DNA from: Candidatus Latescibacter anaerobius SCGC AAA252-E07
GTDB lineage: Bacteria > Latescibacterota > Latescibacteria > Latescibacterales > Latescibacteraceae
NCBI GenBank assembly: GCA_000403035.1
Contig: AQSL01000087.1
Coordinates: forward strand, 1 to 9,860
Reading direction: 5' to 3'
Length of the DNA: 9,860 nt
The position numbers and the translations under genes are program-made. Under the pieces are notes generated by a model, which was not told the DNA's origin, made no database searches, and worked only from the letters and a program-made list of their open reading frames with translations. Numbering within the stretch: position 1 is the first letter of the stretch; each line of letters opens with the position of its first letter. Shown here in pieces: positions 1-6,956 of this stretch.

Positions 1-378
1 GATTACATCGTTCATTATGGGCTTGAGATGACGGCTCATTGGTTCAAACTGTTCCACACCCCAGTGATCGTAAATATCAAATACGTTCACTCCGAGTTCA
101 TGCGCCCCACGGATCATTTTACACCGCTCTTCTTCAAATGGTACGAGTTCTGTCGGCATATGAGCCCCATACCCAAATGAAGATACCTTAATACCTGTTT
201 TGCCCAGTTCTTTTGTCGCAATGGTTCCACCGGAAGGTTTTGGATGAGTGACCTCAAATGAATGCGGAGAAAAACGGTTTGTTACCTGATACTTTTTCGT
301 CATGAAAGATGAACAGCCGGCGGCGCTTATACCGGCAGACCCCAAAAAACCGTTGATGATAAAATCACGTCGTTTCAT
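1..378 (-). CDS. Exported aldo/keto reductase-like lipoprotein, N-terminal 126 residues (runs off left edge)
   Basis: The minus-strand frame opens at 378 and stays open to the window edge, so the C-terminus is missing. The start is supported by GGAGG at 386-390, 7 nt upstream. The protein begins MKRRDF, a twin-arginine-like signal, followed by a small-residue stretch and a cysteine at residue 22 (SAAGC), which suggests export and lipid anchoring. The segment KELGKTGIKVSSFGYGAH (about 56-73) matches the first strand of aldo/keto reductases, and LGVNVFDIYD (95-104) matches the region carrying the catalytic Asp. The classical FDTA-x-x-Y spacing is not kept: Tyr comes two residues after Asp. It is clearly paralogous to the gene at 8500-9555, which lies on the opposite strand. 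It follows the CBM9-PKD gene after about 130 bp. Family membership is secure; actual reductase activity is doubtful, since the intact paralog lacks the usual Lys and His. Confidence 0.85.
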   Translation of the reverse strand, partial: MKRRDFIINGFLGSAGISAAGCSSFMTKKYQVTNRFSPHSFEVTHPKPSGGTIATKELGKTGIKVSSFGYGAHMPTELVPFEEERCKMIRGAHELGVNVFDIYDHWGVEQFEPMSRHLKPIMNDVI

Positions 379-506
379 AATAAAACCTCCATTATAATTC
401 ATGTAATACTTTATCTTCAATCTTATTATTTGCTCTTTGATACTTGCAGTTTCCTCTGATTAATTGTTTGGCTGTTTGGTAAAATGATCTACCTAAAAGT
501 AATATA

Positions 507-1613
507 CTAACGTATAATTACATCACAGTGCTTTGAATGACGGGATTTTCCATCGGGTCCTTCCACATCGAGCCAGACAGTATATCGTATCCCCGGATTT
601 TTATACTGATGGATTGGATACTGCTCTGTGGATGTCTCTCCATCGCCGAAATGCCAGAGCCATTTTGTAATTGTGCCCACAGATTCGTCCTTGAAATACA
701 CAAGCCGCCTGTCCATATCGATAACCTTGAAAGACCACCGGGCTTCGATTGCGGGCTCAAAACGTTTTTCAAGCTGCATCAGGCGAAAAGCGCAGAGTGC
801 CGAAGCCTCGGAAACAGATGATCTTTCATGGGCCAGATTACTGTTACCTCTGCCATTCTTTTCTCCATGGTCGAAATCCAGAATCGCCCAGGAAAGACCT
901 ATTATTGTATTTTCTTCGAGTTTCGATATCACCGAGTGCCCCGGACCGTCATACGATGCATAATCGAATGGTGTTATCCAGAACTCGAGGACAAGGTTTC
1001 CACTCTCACCGGGCTTAAAATCATAGTCATACTCATAGTTTGCCCAGGGAAACCTGCATACCCACGGTTGACAACCCCATAGACGACACCACTGGTTATT
1101 CACCGGTGGTGTAAAAATATGGTAATTCTGAGCATGAACACCGGCAAAGCGCATATATCCTTCAACCCTGTCTTCTATTTGAGGGTTCTGGATAAATGGT
1201 CCACCGGAAATATCTGCATCGATGCTGATTTCGAAGATATCGTTCTGATATCCGCGGCCTTTTTGAACGGCATCTTCATCAAATATACCGAAATCCCAGT
1301 AATCATCGTACGCCTCATAAAGGAAGTAGAGACGATTCAAATCTTTGACCCAACCTACCCGAACCTTTACATCGATGTCGTTCGTATCGACTTTACCATC
1401 GGGAAAACCGCCCGTTGTGCCATCGAGCTGATCCGTCCGGTACGTATAGTCTTCTCCGACAATATCCCAGTCATTTGTTTTACCGTCGATGGAGGGTATC
1501 ATGTTACGTGGAAACTGGAAGATTTTAAACTCAATTTCCGGACGTTCCAGAGCCTGAACCTGTGAAAATGTTGTGACAATGGAAAGCAAAGCTATCATTA
1601 TTATTTTGCGCAT
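507..1613 (-). CDS. Exported CBM9-like carbohydrate-binding protein with C-terminal PKD domain
   Basis: I place the start at 1613 (368 residues) rather than the longer in-frame start at 1640, because MRKIIMIALLSIVTTFSQVQA is a clean signal peptide and GGAG lies 10 nt upstream at 1624-1627. Residues about 38-285 resemble the CBM9-like sugar-binding fold found in exported proteins: PSIDGKTNDWD (40-50), a strand VRVGWVKDLNRLYFLYEAYDD (85-104 region) and NDIFEISIDAD (124-134). Residues about 290-368 form a PKD domain, shown by WLWHFGDGETS (318-328) and HQYKNPGIRYTV (335-346). No glycosidase catalytic domain is visible, so a binding or structural role outside the cytoplasm is the best inference. 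It sits between the Gfo/Idh/MocA-like gene (95 bp upstream) and the AKR-like gene (about 130 bp downstream), all on one strand. Domain assignments are from motif recognition only; the exact ligand is unknown. Confidence 0.8.
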   Translation of the reverse strand: MRKIIMIALLSIVTTFSQVQALERPEIEFKIFQFPRNMIPSIDGKTNDWDIVGEDYTYRTDQLDGTTGGFPDGKVDTNDIDVKVRVGWVKDLNRLYFLYEAYDDYWDFGIFDEDAVQKGRGYQNDIFEISIDADISGGPFIQNPQIEDRVEGYMRFAGVHAQNYHIFTPPVNNQWCRLWGCQPWVCRFPWANYEYDYDFKPGESGNLVLEFWITPFDYASYDGPGHSVISKLEENTIIGLSWAILDFDHGEKNGRGNSNLAHERSSVSEASALCAFRLMQLEKRFEPAIEARWSFKVIDMDRRLVYFKDESVGTITKWLWHFGDGETSTEQYPIHQYKNPGIRYTVWLDVEGPDGKSRHSKHCDVIIR

Positions 1614-1708
1614 AATCAATACACTCCATTCATATTCCAACTTATATTATTAACACAATTAAGTTACTTATCATAATCTTAACATTAATCATGCTAATAG
1701 AACCATAA

Positions 1709-2881
1709 TTACTTAAATATATTCTCATCTATCCAGTCAGGTCTTGGATTTGGTGCTTTCCAGTCTTCCGGCAAATCATCTACTCGGATCATTGCGCCAT
1801 TGTGTTCCAGATGTGATTTAAATCCTGCAAGGAAAATTTTTGTTTTTTTCAAAATGTAATCATAGCTCCAGGGCATTTTCCTTGTCTCGAACATTCTCTG
1901 CATGTCAAAAACGGTTTTGCCTTGAAAATGGTAGCGTAGATTCACAATGTCATCTGTTATCGAGCGGTGATCAAAATTCTCACATCCATCGGAGTGATAA
2001 AGTCGAATTGTGGCACGAAAAGGGGAACCTCTAAGCATCTGCTGTGCAGCAAGAAAAGGTTTTTTCTGTTCACCAATCCCATCAATTTTAATGCCTCTAT
2101 ATTGAAGTGATAAGAGTCCCCAATCCATTGTTTTTGGAGATGTTAGTACTTTATCAATCCACCATCCGGGAGCTTGCAAACTTACCTGCTCAACATCTAA
2201 TCCAAGTATAGGGAGAAGAAGATAAAGACCATGAATACCATGCGCCGGGTATTCACCGGCAGAATTGGTTGAGCTTACACCGAAAATAGTTTTCCCTTCT
2301 TTCAGAATATCCTTTACCCTCGAAGCGGCATACAATCCTTCTTTCACATCTTCATGCGCATCGGTGCAAAGAATAGGTGTGTTGTGTTTTTTTGCCCGTT
2401 CAATCATAGTATGGGCGTCCTTCATGCAATACGCGAACGGGCGGTTAATGAAGCAGGGGATACCTGCCTCAAGATATGGTTTTGTAAGCTGCGGCCACCA
2501 TTCTGTTTCATAAAATCCGGCGAAAATCATTGCGTCGACTTTATCGACCATATCATAATAGTTTTTTACCGTTTCACAGTGATATCTTTTTACAAACTCT
2601 TCTGCAATATCCGGCTTTGAATCCCAGCAATGTGTTATGAGCATCCGTGAGGTGCGCATCGGCCATCTTTCAGGCTCTGTAGGATTAATTGCCGGAGCCC
2701 ATATGCTGCCCTTACTATTCATATGGCTGTGTTCACCGACGGCAATAACACCAATCTTCATAAGCTCCACAGAGGGTGTGTTTTTTGATTTTGCCATGAC
2801 TTTTCCCGAACCTGAAATTACTGCTCCACCTGCTAACGCAGCTTTTCCAAAAAAGCTGCGACGTGATTTTGTCTCATTCAT
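1709..2881 (-). CDS. Tat-exported Gfo/Idh/MocA family oxidoreductase-like protein
   Basis: This 390-residue protein starts at 2881 with AAGGAG at 2892-2897, 10 nt upstream. The N-terminus SRRSFFGK (6-13) is a near-classical twin-arginine motif, followed by a short apolar stretch and a likely cleavage after KVMA (27-30). The strand KIGVIAVGEHSHMNSKG (42-58) corresponds to the nucleotide-binding first strand of the Gfo/Idh/MocA fold. VDAMIFAGF (115-123) and AGIPCFINRPFA (139-150) match the usual order of conserved blocks, and a GIHGLYLLLPILG segment (215-227) fits the C-terminal domain. Characterised members are NAD(P)-dependent sugar or inositol oxidoreductases that carry an EKP motif; here that block reads N-R-P (146-148), so the conserved Glu and Lys are replaced. 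The classical GxGxxG is also poorly kept. It may therefore be a divergent or non-catalytic sugar-binding member. Its leader contains one copy of the roughly 200-bp repeat, and the CBM9-PKD gene follows it. Confidence 0.85.
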   Translation of the reverse strand: MNETKSRRSFFGKAALAGGAVISGSGKVMAKSKNTPSVELMKIGVIAVGEHSHMNSKGSIWAPAINPTEPERWPMRTSRMLITHCWDSKPDIAEEFVKRYHCETVKNYYDMVDKVDAMIFAGFYETEWWPQLTKPYLEAGIPCFINRPFAYCMKDAHTMIERAKKHNTPILCTDAHEDVKEGLYAASRVKDILKEGKTIFGVSSTNSAGEYPAHGIHGLYLLLPILGLDVEQVSLQAPGWWIDKVLTSPKTMDWGLLSLQYRGIKIDGIGEQKKPFLAAQQMLRGSPFRATIRLYHSDGCENFDHRSITDDIVNLRYHFQGKTVFDMQRMFETRKMPWSYDYILKKTKIFLAGFKSHLEHNGAMIRVDDLPEDWKAPNPRPDWIDENIFK

Positions 2882-2927
2882 TTTTGATTATCTCCTTACT
2901 ATATGCCCAATACCCTTTATCATTTGT

Positions 2928-3156
2928 TTTATGGCTCATCACTTTTTTGCATACCCGGGCATAAAAGAATAATAAACAAAAAGATAGAAAACAAAAGGCA
3001 ATATAAGGAAAGTGATGAAATAATTTTTGTATAAGGATTAATCCATACCTGCCGAGAACCAATGCAAAGCGCCGATTTACATGCCCTTAACAGGAACAAA
3101 ACAATACATTTGATAAATGGGGAATTAAAAATATTTATCATTTACTCTTAATAAAA
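2928..3156. repeat. Intergenic repeat, copy A
   Basis: This segment is highly similar to 5333-5538 in the same orientation. The best-kept core covers the roughly 130 bp with TACCTGCCGAGAACCAATGC and CCTTAACAGGAACAAAACA. Copy A has about 20 extra A-rich bases near 2971-2995 and a few single-base changes and indels. Reading on the minus strand, it ends about 30 nt before the ribosome binding site of the Gfo/Idh/MocA-like gene. Its distal end (3140-3156) still contains what would be the last codons (FIKS-K-stop) of the small gene that overlaps copy B, suggesting that gene was once present here too. Confidence 0.85.
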
Positions 3157-3240
3157 AATAAGATCTTACAATATTTAAAAACATGAATTACGGTTTTTTT
3201 ATACTCCTTTTTAAATACATTAACTGAGCTTTTATATTCA

Positions 3241-3271
3241 GGAAAGCCCTGCGAAATAAACAGGGCTTTCC
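3241..3271 (-). terminator. Hairpin downstream of the 633-residue exported protein gene
   Basis: A perfect 11-bp stem, GGAAAGCCCTG pairing with CAGGGCTTTCC around a 9-nt loop, lies 34 bp past the stop codon at 3306. The minus-strand sequence that follows has no T-run, so termination may be weak or the hairpin may protect the RNA end. A homologous hairpin at 6076-6102 does have the T-run. Confidence 0.6.
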
Positions 3272-3305
3272 TTTGAGAAGACACTATCTACTTTAGGAAA
3301 GGGTT

Positions 3306-5207
3306 TTATTTAAGAAGTGTCATCTTCATGGTCTTTGAGAAATCTCCAGACTTCACAGTGTAGAAATATACACCATTGGATAATCCGGAAGCATCCCAAA
3401 CGACCGAGTGCTTACCTGCATCCAGGAAATCATTTACCAGCGTATCAACCTTCTGACCTGAAACGTTGTAAATCTCGACCATTACATGATTACCCTCGGG
3501 AATCGTGAAACTGATCGAAGTGGTCGGGTTGAACGGATTCGGCGAGTTCTGGTCAACAGCGAATGCCCCCTGGACCTCTTCTTCCACCGCTATCCCGCTT
3601 GGCTCATTGGTGATTATACCGGCGACTGAATCGAAGGCAACATACATTGTTTTAGAATATTGACTCACTTTCACTGACGTACCTTCCATAATACGTTCAT
3701 GGTTATGGTACAAACCATCGTATTGTGAGCCGCTGTCGCAGAGTATTCCGCCACCTTTGTTTAATTCATTATTCTCTGGCAAGGTATCTGCAAACCCCAT
3801 ATAACCGATTGCAGTACCATCCTGCGTTGCCACACCAAAGTTTATCATTGCTCGTCTGCTGACAGAGAGTACAGTAAATTTGTTAGAATCAAGAGCAACG
3901 CCATTCCTTCTGTTACTTAAACCTTTAGGGTCGAAAAGACAGAACCACGCAGGTTCCATATCCGGTGTCCATGCAACATCCATCCAGTAATCACCGTTTC
4001 CGTTCTGCCAGAGTACCATGTCCGTCTCATCATCCGCGTCTTCAAGAATCCGGGAGGTATCAATAAACTGTTGTATACAGCACATGTGACTGGATAAAAT
4101 CCATTCATTGTTTCCACGGGAGTACATATTATGAAAAGAACCGTTAATGTAACCGCTGGGATTAGGATCATCCGGGAAATACCAATCGTCCATCATCTTG
4201 TCAAAAATTACTTCACCGTCAAAGGATACGCACCTTAATTTAGTCCATTGAACTTCATATTGATGCATAGCAGGCGATACAACATATATATAACTTCTGT
4301 CCGTATAGCATGCTGGTTTCTGTGAAGCAGGTCCATGTACTGCACCCAAGTCTTTCCATGTCAGTTCATCCCAGCCGAGCCAGTCTTCATCACGGATGGC
4401 CTCACCATCAGTAACGAACTGCCATTTAAACATGGTATTTGTTAATGCATCGACATCTCTGCAGCAGTGATAAAAAATACTATAATCATTTGGATTAAAA
4501 ACCTGAACACCGTGATCTAAAAACCCGGGTTCAGTTTCAACTGACCTGGACTGATATAGTGCGCAATCTGTAGTTTGCATCTTTGTTAGATCGAATGGGT
4601 CACTTCCTATTATCCACTTAAAATGAACTCCATGGGACTTCCAGGGTTCATCAGCATCATTTTTAGTAGCTTGACTTCTACTCATACTTCCCACAATAAG
4701 CGGATTCGCCAGTGGCAGCCCGTCCTCGCCTACTTCATATATGTGACATGGCTGGGAATCCCAGTCCCATCCAATAGCAATATAATCGCAGACCCATTGT
4801 CTCGGGGTTTGATCATCATATGCCCAGAGATAGTAGTCGTACGTTCCTGCAGCTACAGCATTACCGTCCTGGTCAGTTCCGTCCCATACAATTGTAGATT
4901 CCCCGGGGACTCTATTGTATTTCTGAGAAACATAAACTGTTGTGTCGATTTTGTTTACATAGTGCCAGCCGAGATAACCATTTTCTACTTCTCCAATATC
5001 CTGACCCTTACCATGTGTGTTTACGACAAGCCACATCGCTGCGGGTGTTCCTGCAACAGTAAGTGGAATGGATAAATCATTCCCATCAAACTGGTATTCG
5101 ATTTCAGCAGGAGCAGTCAATGTCAGAACTGTCGGTTCGAAATCTGCGGAAAACGCGAACGCAGGTACCAGAATCATTGTGATTGCAATTACGAATAATT
5201 TCCTCAT
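3306..5207 (-). CDS. Exported 633-residue protein with FlgD-Ig-like and T9SS type A sorting domains
   Basis: The start at 5207 is set by GGAGGAGGA at 5211-5219 and by a signal peptide, MRKLFVIAITMILVPAFAFSA (1-21). Residues about 45-131 look like a FlgD-Ig-like beta domain, ending in VWDGTDQDGNAVAAGTYDYY (107-126). The middle (about 140-460) is rich in aromatic residues and paired cysteines (for example FYHCCRD at 245-251) and resembles a repeated beta-sheet or propeller-like region, but I do not recognise it. Residues about 549-633 form the C-terminal sorting module: NSPNPFNPTTSISF (554-567), VEIYNVSGQKV (577-587), SGLSNGVYFYTV (607-618) and the end KTMKMTLLK. In the FCB group this tail directs secretion through T9SS or anchoring at the surface, so the protein is probably extracellular. 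It is expressed behind a long leader (5208-5338) with odd features, and its last quarter is duplicated at 6139-6652. Exact function is unknown. Confidence 0.9.
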   Translation of the reverse strand: MRKLFVIAITMILVPAFAFSADFEPTVLTLTAPAEIEYQFDGNDLSIPLTVAGTPAAMWLVVNTHGKGQDIGEVENGYLGWHYVNKIDTTVYVSQKYNRVPGESTIVWDGTDQDGNAVAAGTYDYYLWAYDDQTPRQWVCDYIAIGWDWDSQPCHIYEVGEDGLPLANPLIVGSMSRSQATKNDADEPWKSHGVHFKWIIGSDPFDLTKMQTTDCALYQSRSVETEPGFLDHGVQVFNPNDYSIFYHCCRDVDALTNTMFKWQFVTDGEAIRDEDWLGWDELTWKDLGAVHGPASQKPACYTDRSYIYVVSPAMHQYEVQWTKLRCVSFDGEVIFDKMMDDWYFPDDPNPSGYINGSFHNMYSRGNNEWILSSHMCCIQQFIDTSRILEDADDETDMVLWQNGNGDYWMDVAWTPDMEPAWFCLFDPKGLSNRRNGVALDSNKFTVLSVSRRAMINFGVATQDGTAIGYMGFADTLPENNELNKGGGILCDSGSQYDGLYHNHERIMEGTSVKVSQYSKTMYVAFDSVAGIITNEPSGIAVEEEVQGAFAVDQNSPNPFNPTTSISFTIPEGNHVMVEIYNVSGQKVDTLVNDFLDAGKHSVVWDASGLSNGVYFYTVKSGDFSKTMKMTLLK

Positions 5208-5238
5208 AATTCCTCCTCCATGAGTAAGTTCAATTTTT

Positions 5239-5308
5239 CATAGAATAGTTAATTCAATTCACATTCTATGCACTTTAAACATAATACTATTTCATAATCG
5301 TGCCTCCT
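5239..5308 (-). promoter_or_regulatory. Leader with start-stop mini-ORF and inverted repeat
   Basis: On the minus strand a perfect AGGAGG (5303-5308) is followed after 7 nt by ATG-AAA-TAG (5287-5295), a two-codon frame. Further along, CATAGAAT (5239-5246) and ATTCTATG (5263-5270) form a perfect 8-bp inverted repeat with a 16-nt spacer. The true ribosome binding site of the 633-residue protein (5211-5219) follows about 20 nt later. The parts are visible directly. That they act together as a translational or attenuation-like control, rather than being the relic of a lost gene start, is inference. Confidence 0.35.
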
Positions 5309-5332
5309 ATGATAAATGGTTATAATACCTAA

Positions 5333-5538
5333 TTTATGGCTCATCACATTTTTACGTACCCGGGTATAAAAGAATAAAAGACAATATAAAGAAAGTGATT
5401 AAATAATTTTTGTATAAGGTTAATCCATACCTGCCGAGAACCAATGCGAAGCGCTGATTTACTTGCCCTTAACAGGAACAAAACAATACATTTGATAAAT
5501 GGGGGATTAAAAATATTTATCATGTACTCTTAATAAAA
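5333..5538. repeat. Intergenic repeat, copy B
   Basis: This is the direct counterpart of 2928-3156. Reading on the minus strand it begins inside the last codons of the small exported-protein gene (stop at 5520-5522) and ends about 25 nt before the perfect AGGAGG at 5303-5308. Both copies therefore lie immediately upstream of a Shine-Dalgarno sequence. The sequence changes and an internal indel between copies break the only shared reading frame, which argues for non-coding DNA. Confidence 0.85.
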
Positions 5539-5768
5539 TCATATCCCCATTTTGGATAAAGGTCGTGATTTCTCCCGAAATTACCGGTAAATGTATGGTT
5601 CCTGGCACGGTTGTTAGAGGTGTTCAGCGCGCCCAACCGTTCTTCGGTCGACATTTCAAGCCAGTCTTCATTTGTTAATTTGCGTAATTCATGAAGGTTC
5701 TGGGCAGAAAGAGTGGAGGCAAAAAGGAAAAAAATTAGTATTGATAAAGCTTGAAAGCATATTCTCAT
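5520..5768 (-). CDS. Short exported protein, probably the N-terminal remnant of a longer one
   Basis: The 82-residue frame starts at 5768 with GAGGGG at 5774-5779, 5 nt upstream. It begins with a good signal peptide (MRICFQALSILIFFLFASTLSA, cleavage before QN at about 23), so the product would be exported. The mature part has an acidic helix-like stretch, TNEDWLEMSTEERLGAL (32-48), then RNHTFTGNFGRNHDLYPKWGYDF (56-78 region), and stops abruptly with IKST. The last few codons lie inside repeat copy B, and the same tail (FIKS then stop) is visible as non-coding relic in copy A. I read this as the start of a larger secreted protein cut off by the rearrangement that joined it to the repeat. I do not recognise the family from sequence alone. 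The 6076-6102 terminator separates it from the truncated duplicate upstream. Confidence 0.6.
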   Translation of the reverse strand: MRICFQALSILIFFLFASTLSAQNLHELRKLTNEDWLEMSTEERLGALNTSNNRARNHTFTGNFGRNHDLYPKWGYDFIKST

Positions 5769-6072
5769 GATTACCCCTCAAGGTATTTGAAAGGTTACAT
5801 AATGATAGTACTTTAAATCTTTTCAACAGGTTTCATTTATCGTATTTTCATCTTTTCAATTAAAGAATTATATAATAATATATCAGTATAAAGACAACCC
5901 CATATTATTACGTAGTTATTACGCATATAATATACGTAGTAATTGTGATTAAGAATTTGATTGTATTAACCTGAGGTAGATTCTTAAGTTAATTTTTTAT
6001 ACTTGGTCCGGAAATGAATCAATTACCTATTATTATAATAATACTACTAATTATAATATTATCAGATATAAT
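5769..6072. other. AT-rich intergenic region with short direct repeats
   Basis: About 300 bp without a convincing gene. TACGTAGT occurs at 5909-5916 and again at 5933-5940, 24 bp apart start to start, in very AT-rich sequence about 140-170 bp upstream of the small exported-protein gene. These could be operator half-sites, but chance is plausible at this base composition. No clear promoter pair was found. Confidence 0.3.
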
Positions 6073-6102
6073 AAAAAAGCCCTGCTTTCTAAACAGGGCT
6101 TT
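6073..6102 (-). terminator. Intrinsic terminator after the truncated duplicate
   Basis: On the minus strand AAAGCCCTG (6094-6102) pairs with CAGGGCTTT (6076-6084) around a 9-nt loop. The second arm runs into TTTTTTAT, a proper T-run. It is homologous to the hairpin at 3241-3271 and lies 37 bp past the ancestral stop codon of the pseudogene at 6139. Confidence 0.8.
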
Positions 6103-6138
6103 CCTCGAAAAGAACACTCACAAATATTGGAAAGGGTT

Positions 6139-6652
6139 TTATTTGAGAAGTGTCATCTTCTGGTTTTTGAGAAATCTCCGGACTTCACGGTGTAGAAATA
6201 TACACCATTGGATAATCCGGAAGCATCCCATACAACCGAATGCGTTCCCGCTTCCATGAAGTCATTTGCCAGCGTATCAACCTTCTGACCTGAAACGTTG
6301 TAAATCTCGACCGTTACCTGATCGGCATCGGGAAGAGTGAAGCTGATCGAGGTGGTCGGGTTGAACGGGTTCGGCGAGTTCTGGTCAACCGCGAAAGCCG
6401 CATGGACCTCTTCTTCCACCGCTATCCCGCCTGGCTCATTGGTGATTATACCGCCGACTGAATCGAAGGCAACGTACATTGTTTTAGAATATTGACTCAC
6501 TACCACTGACGTACCTTCCATAATACGTTCATGGTTATGGTACATACCATCGTATTGTGAGCCGCTGTCGCAGAGTATTCCGCCACCTTTGTTTAATTCA
6601 TTATTCTCAGGCAAGGTATCTGCAAACCCCATATAACCGACTGCAGTACCAT
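6139..6652 (-). pseudogene. Truncated, frameshifted copy of the T9SS-tail exported protein
   Basis: The translated minus strand matches residues about 465-633 of the protein at 3306-5207, with 17 differences by eye in about 160 residues. It keeps NSPNPFNPTTSISF, SGQKVDTL and SGLSNGVYFYTV. The whole N-terminal part is absent: DNA similarity stops at 6652 (matching 3820 in the full copy), and no signal peptide or ribosome binding site lies in front. Near the 3' end one base present in the full copy (CATCTTCATGG) is missing here (CATCTTCTGG). As a result the last residues KTMKMTLLK become KTRR and a stop at 6153; the ancestral stop would be at 6139-6141. It is therefore a relic of a second, diverged paralog rather than a fresh duplicate. 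The downstream terminator is retained and better than that of the intact copy. Confidence 0.85.
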
Positions 6653-6790
6653 ACAAACCATTTTGCGCAAATTGTAATTACTCTTTCATTGCATGTAATT
6701 GAACATATTAAAGATTTTGACTCGATACTGTTATTCCTTCACGAAACAACAGAATTCAGAAAACCGTGCACAGTTATCATAATCATATAA
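6653..6790 (+). pseudogene. Fragment of a class I SAM-dependent methyltransferase
   Basis: The plus-strand frame from 6653 to the stop at 6788-6790 reads FAQIVITLSLHVIEHIKDF, then DSILLFLHETTE, then FRKP-C-TVIII. This is the characteristic middle block of class I methyltransferases: strand 4, the HVIEHIxD motif, a helix, and a degenerate form of the KPGGxxII strand 5. The usual AdoMet-binding GxGxG block that should precede it is missing, because the truncated exported-protein copy begins directly at 6652. After 6790, in another frame, RLIHTFSCLHKDS (6804-6842) faintly recalls the PRHLxHF region of the same family but at too short a distance. I interpret this as a remnant of a gene lost when the duplicate was joined here. 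The fragment has no start of its own and is unlikely to be functional. Confidence 0.6.
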
Positions 6791-6956
6791 ACAACGACTA
6801 ATCCGATTAATTCATACATTTTCATGTTTGCATAAAGATAGTAAGATTATACAGTTATCCCTTTTACTCAGCTAAAAAAAAGATTATGAAAGAAAACGTA
6901 TCTATGTCTTTTTTATTTAAAAACCTTGACTACAATAAACCAGGGGGTGAGTTGAG

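Noticed and set aside
1119..1565. Plus-strand ORF of 148 codons antisense to the CBM9-PKD gene
   Set aside because: It is a shadow of the minus-strand gene, which has a signal peptide, recognised domains and a ribosome binding site; the antisense product resembles nothing known.
1613..1640. Longer start (MEYEWSVLI...) for the CBM9-PKD gene
   Set aside because: It would put polar residues before a clean signal peptide, and the Shine-Dalgarno GGAG at 1624-1627 fits the inner ATG at 1613.
4623..5075. Plus-strand ORF of 150 codons antisense to the 633-residue protein gene
   Set aside because: No ribosome binding site and low-complexity composition; the opposite strand has the convincing FlgD-Ig-like gene.
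5344..5523. A 59-codon minus-strand ORF inside repeat B whose ATG overlaps the small gene's stop (ATGA), with a similar frame in repeat A (2929-3141)
   Set aside because: A one-base indel shifts the frame after about 35 codons between copies, and most early differences change the amino acid, so selection on a protein is not supported.
6557..6652. Plus-strand ORF running from inside the duplicate into the methyltransferase fragment
   Set aside because: The part before 6653 is antisense to the T9SS-tail pseudogene, so the ATG at 6557 is accidental; only the part after the junction carries methyltransferase motifs.
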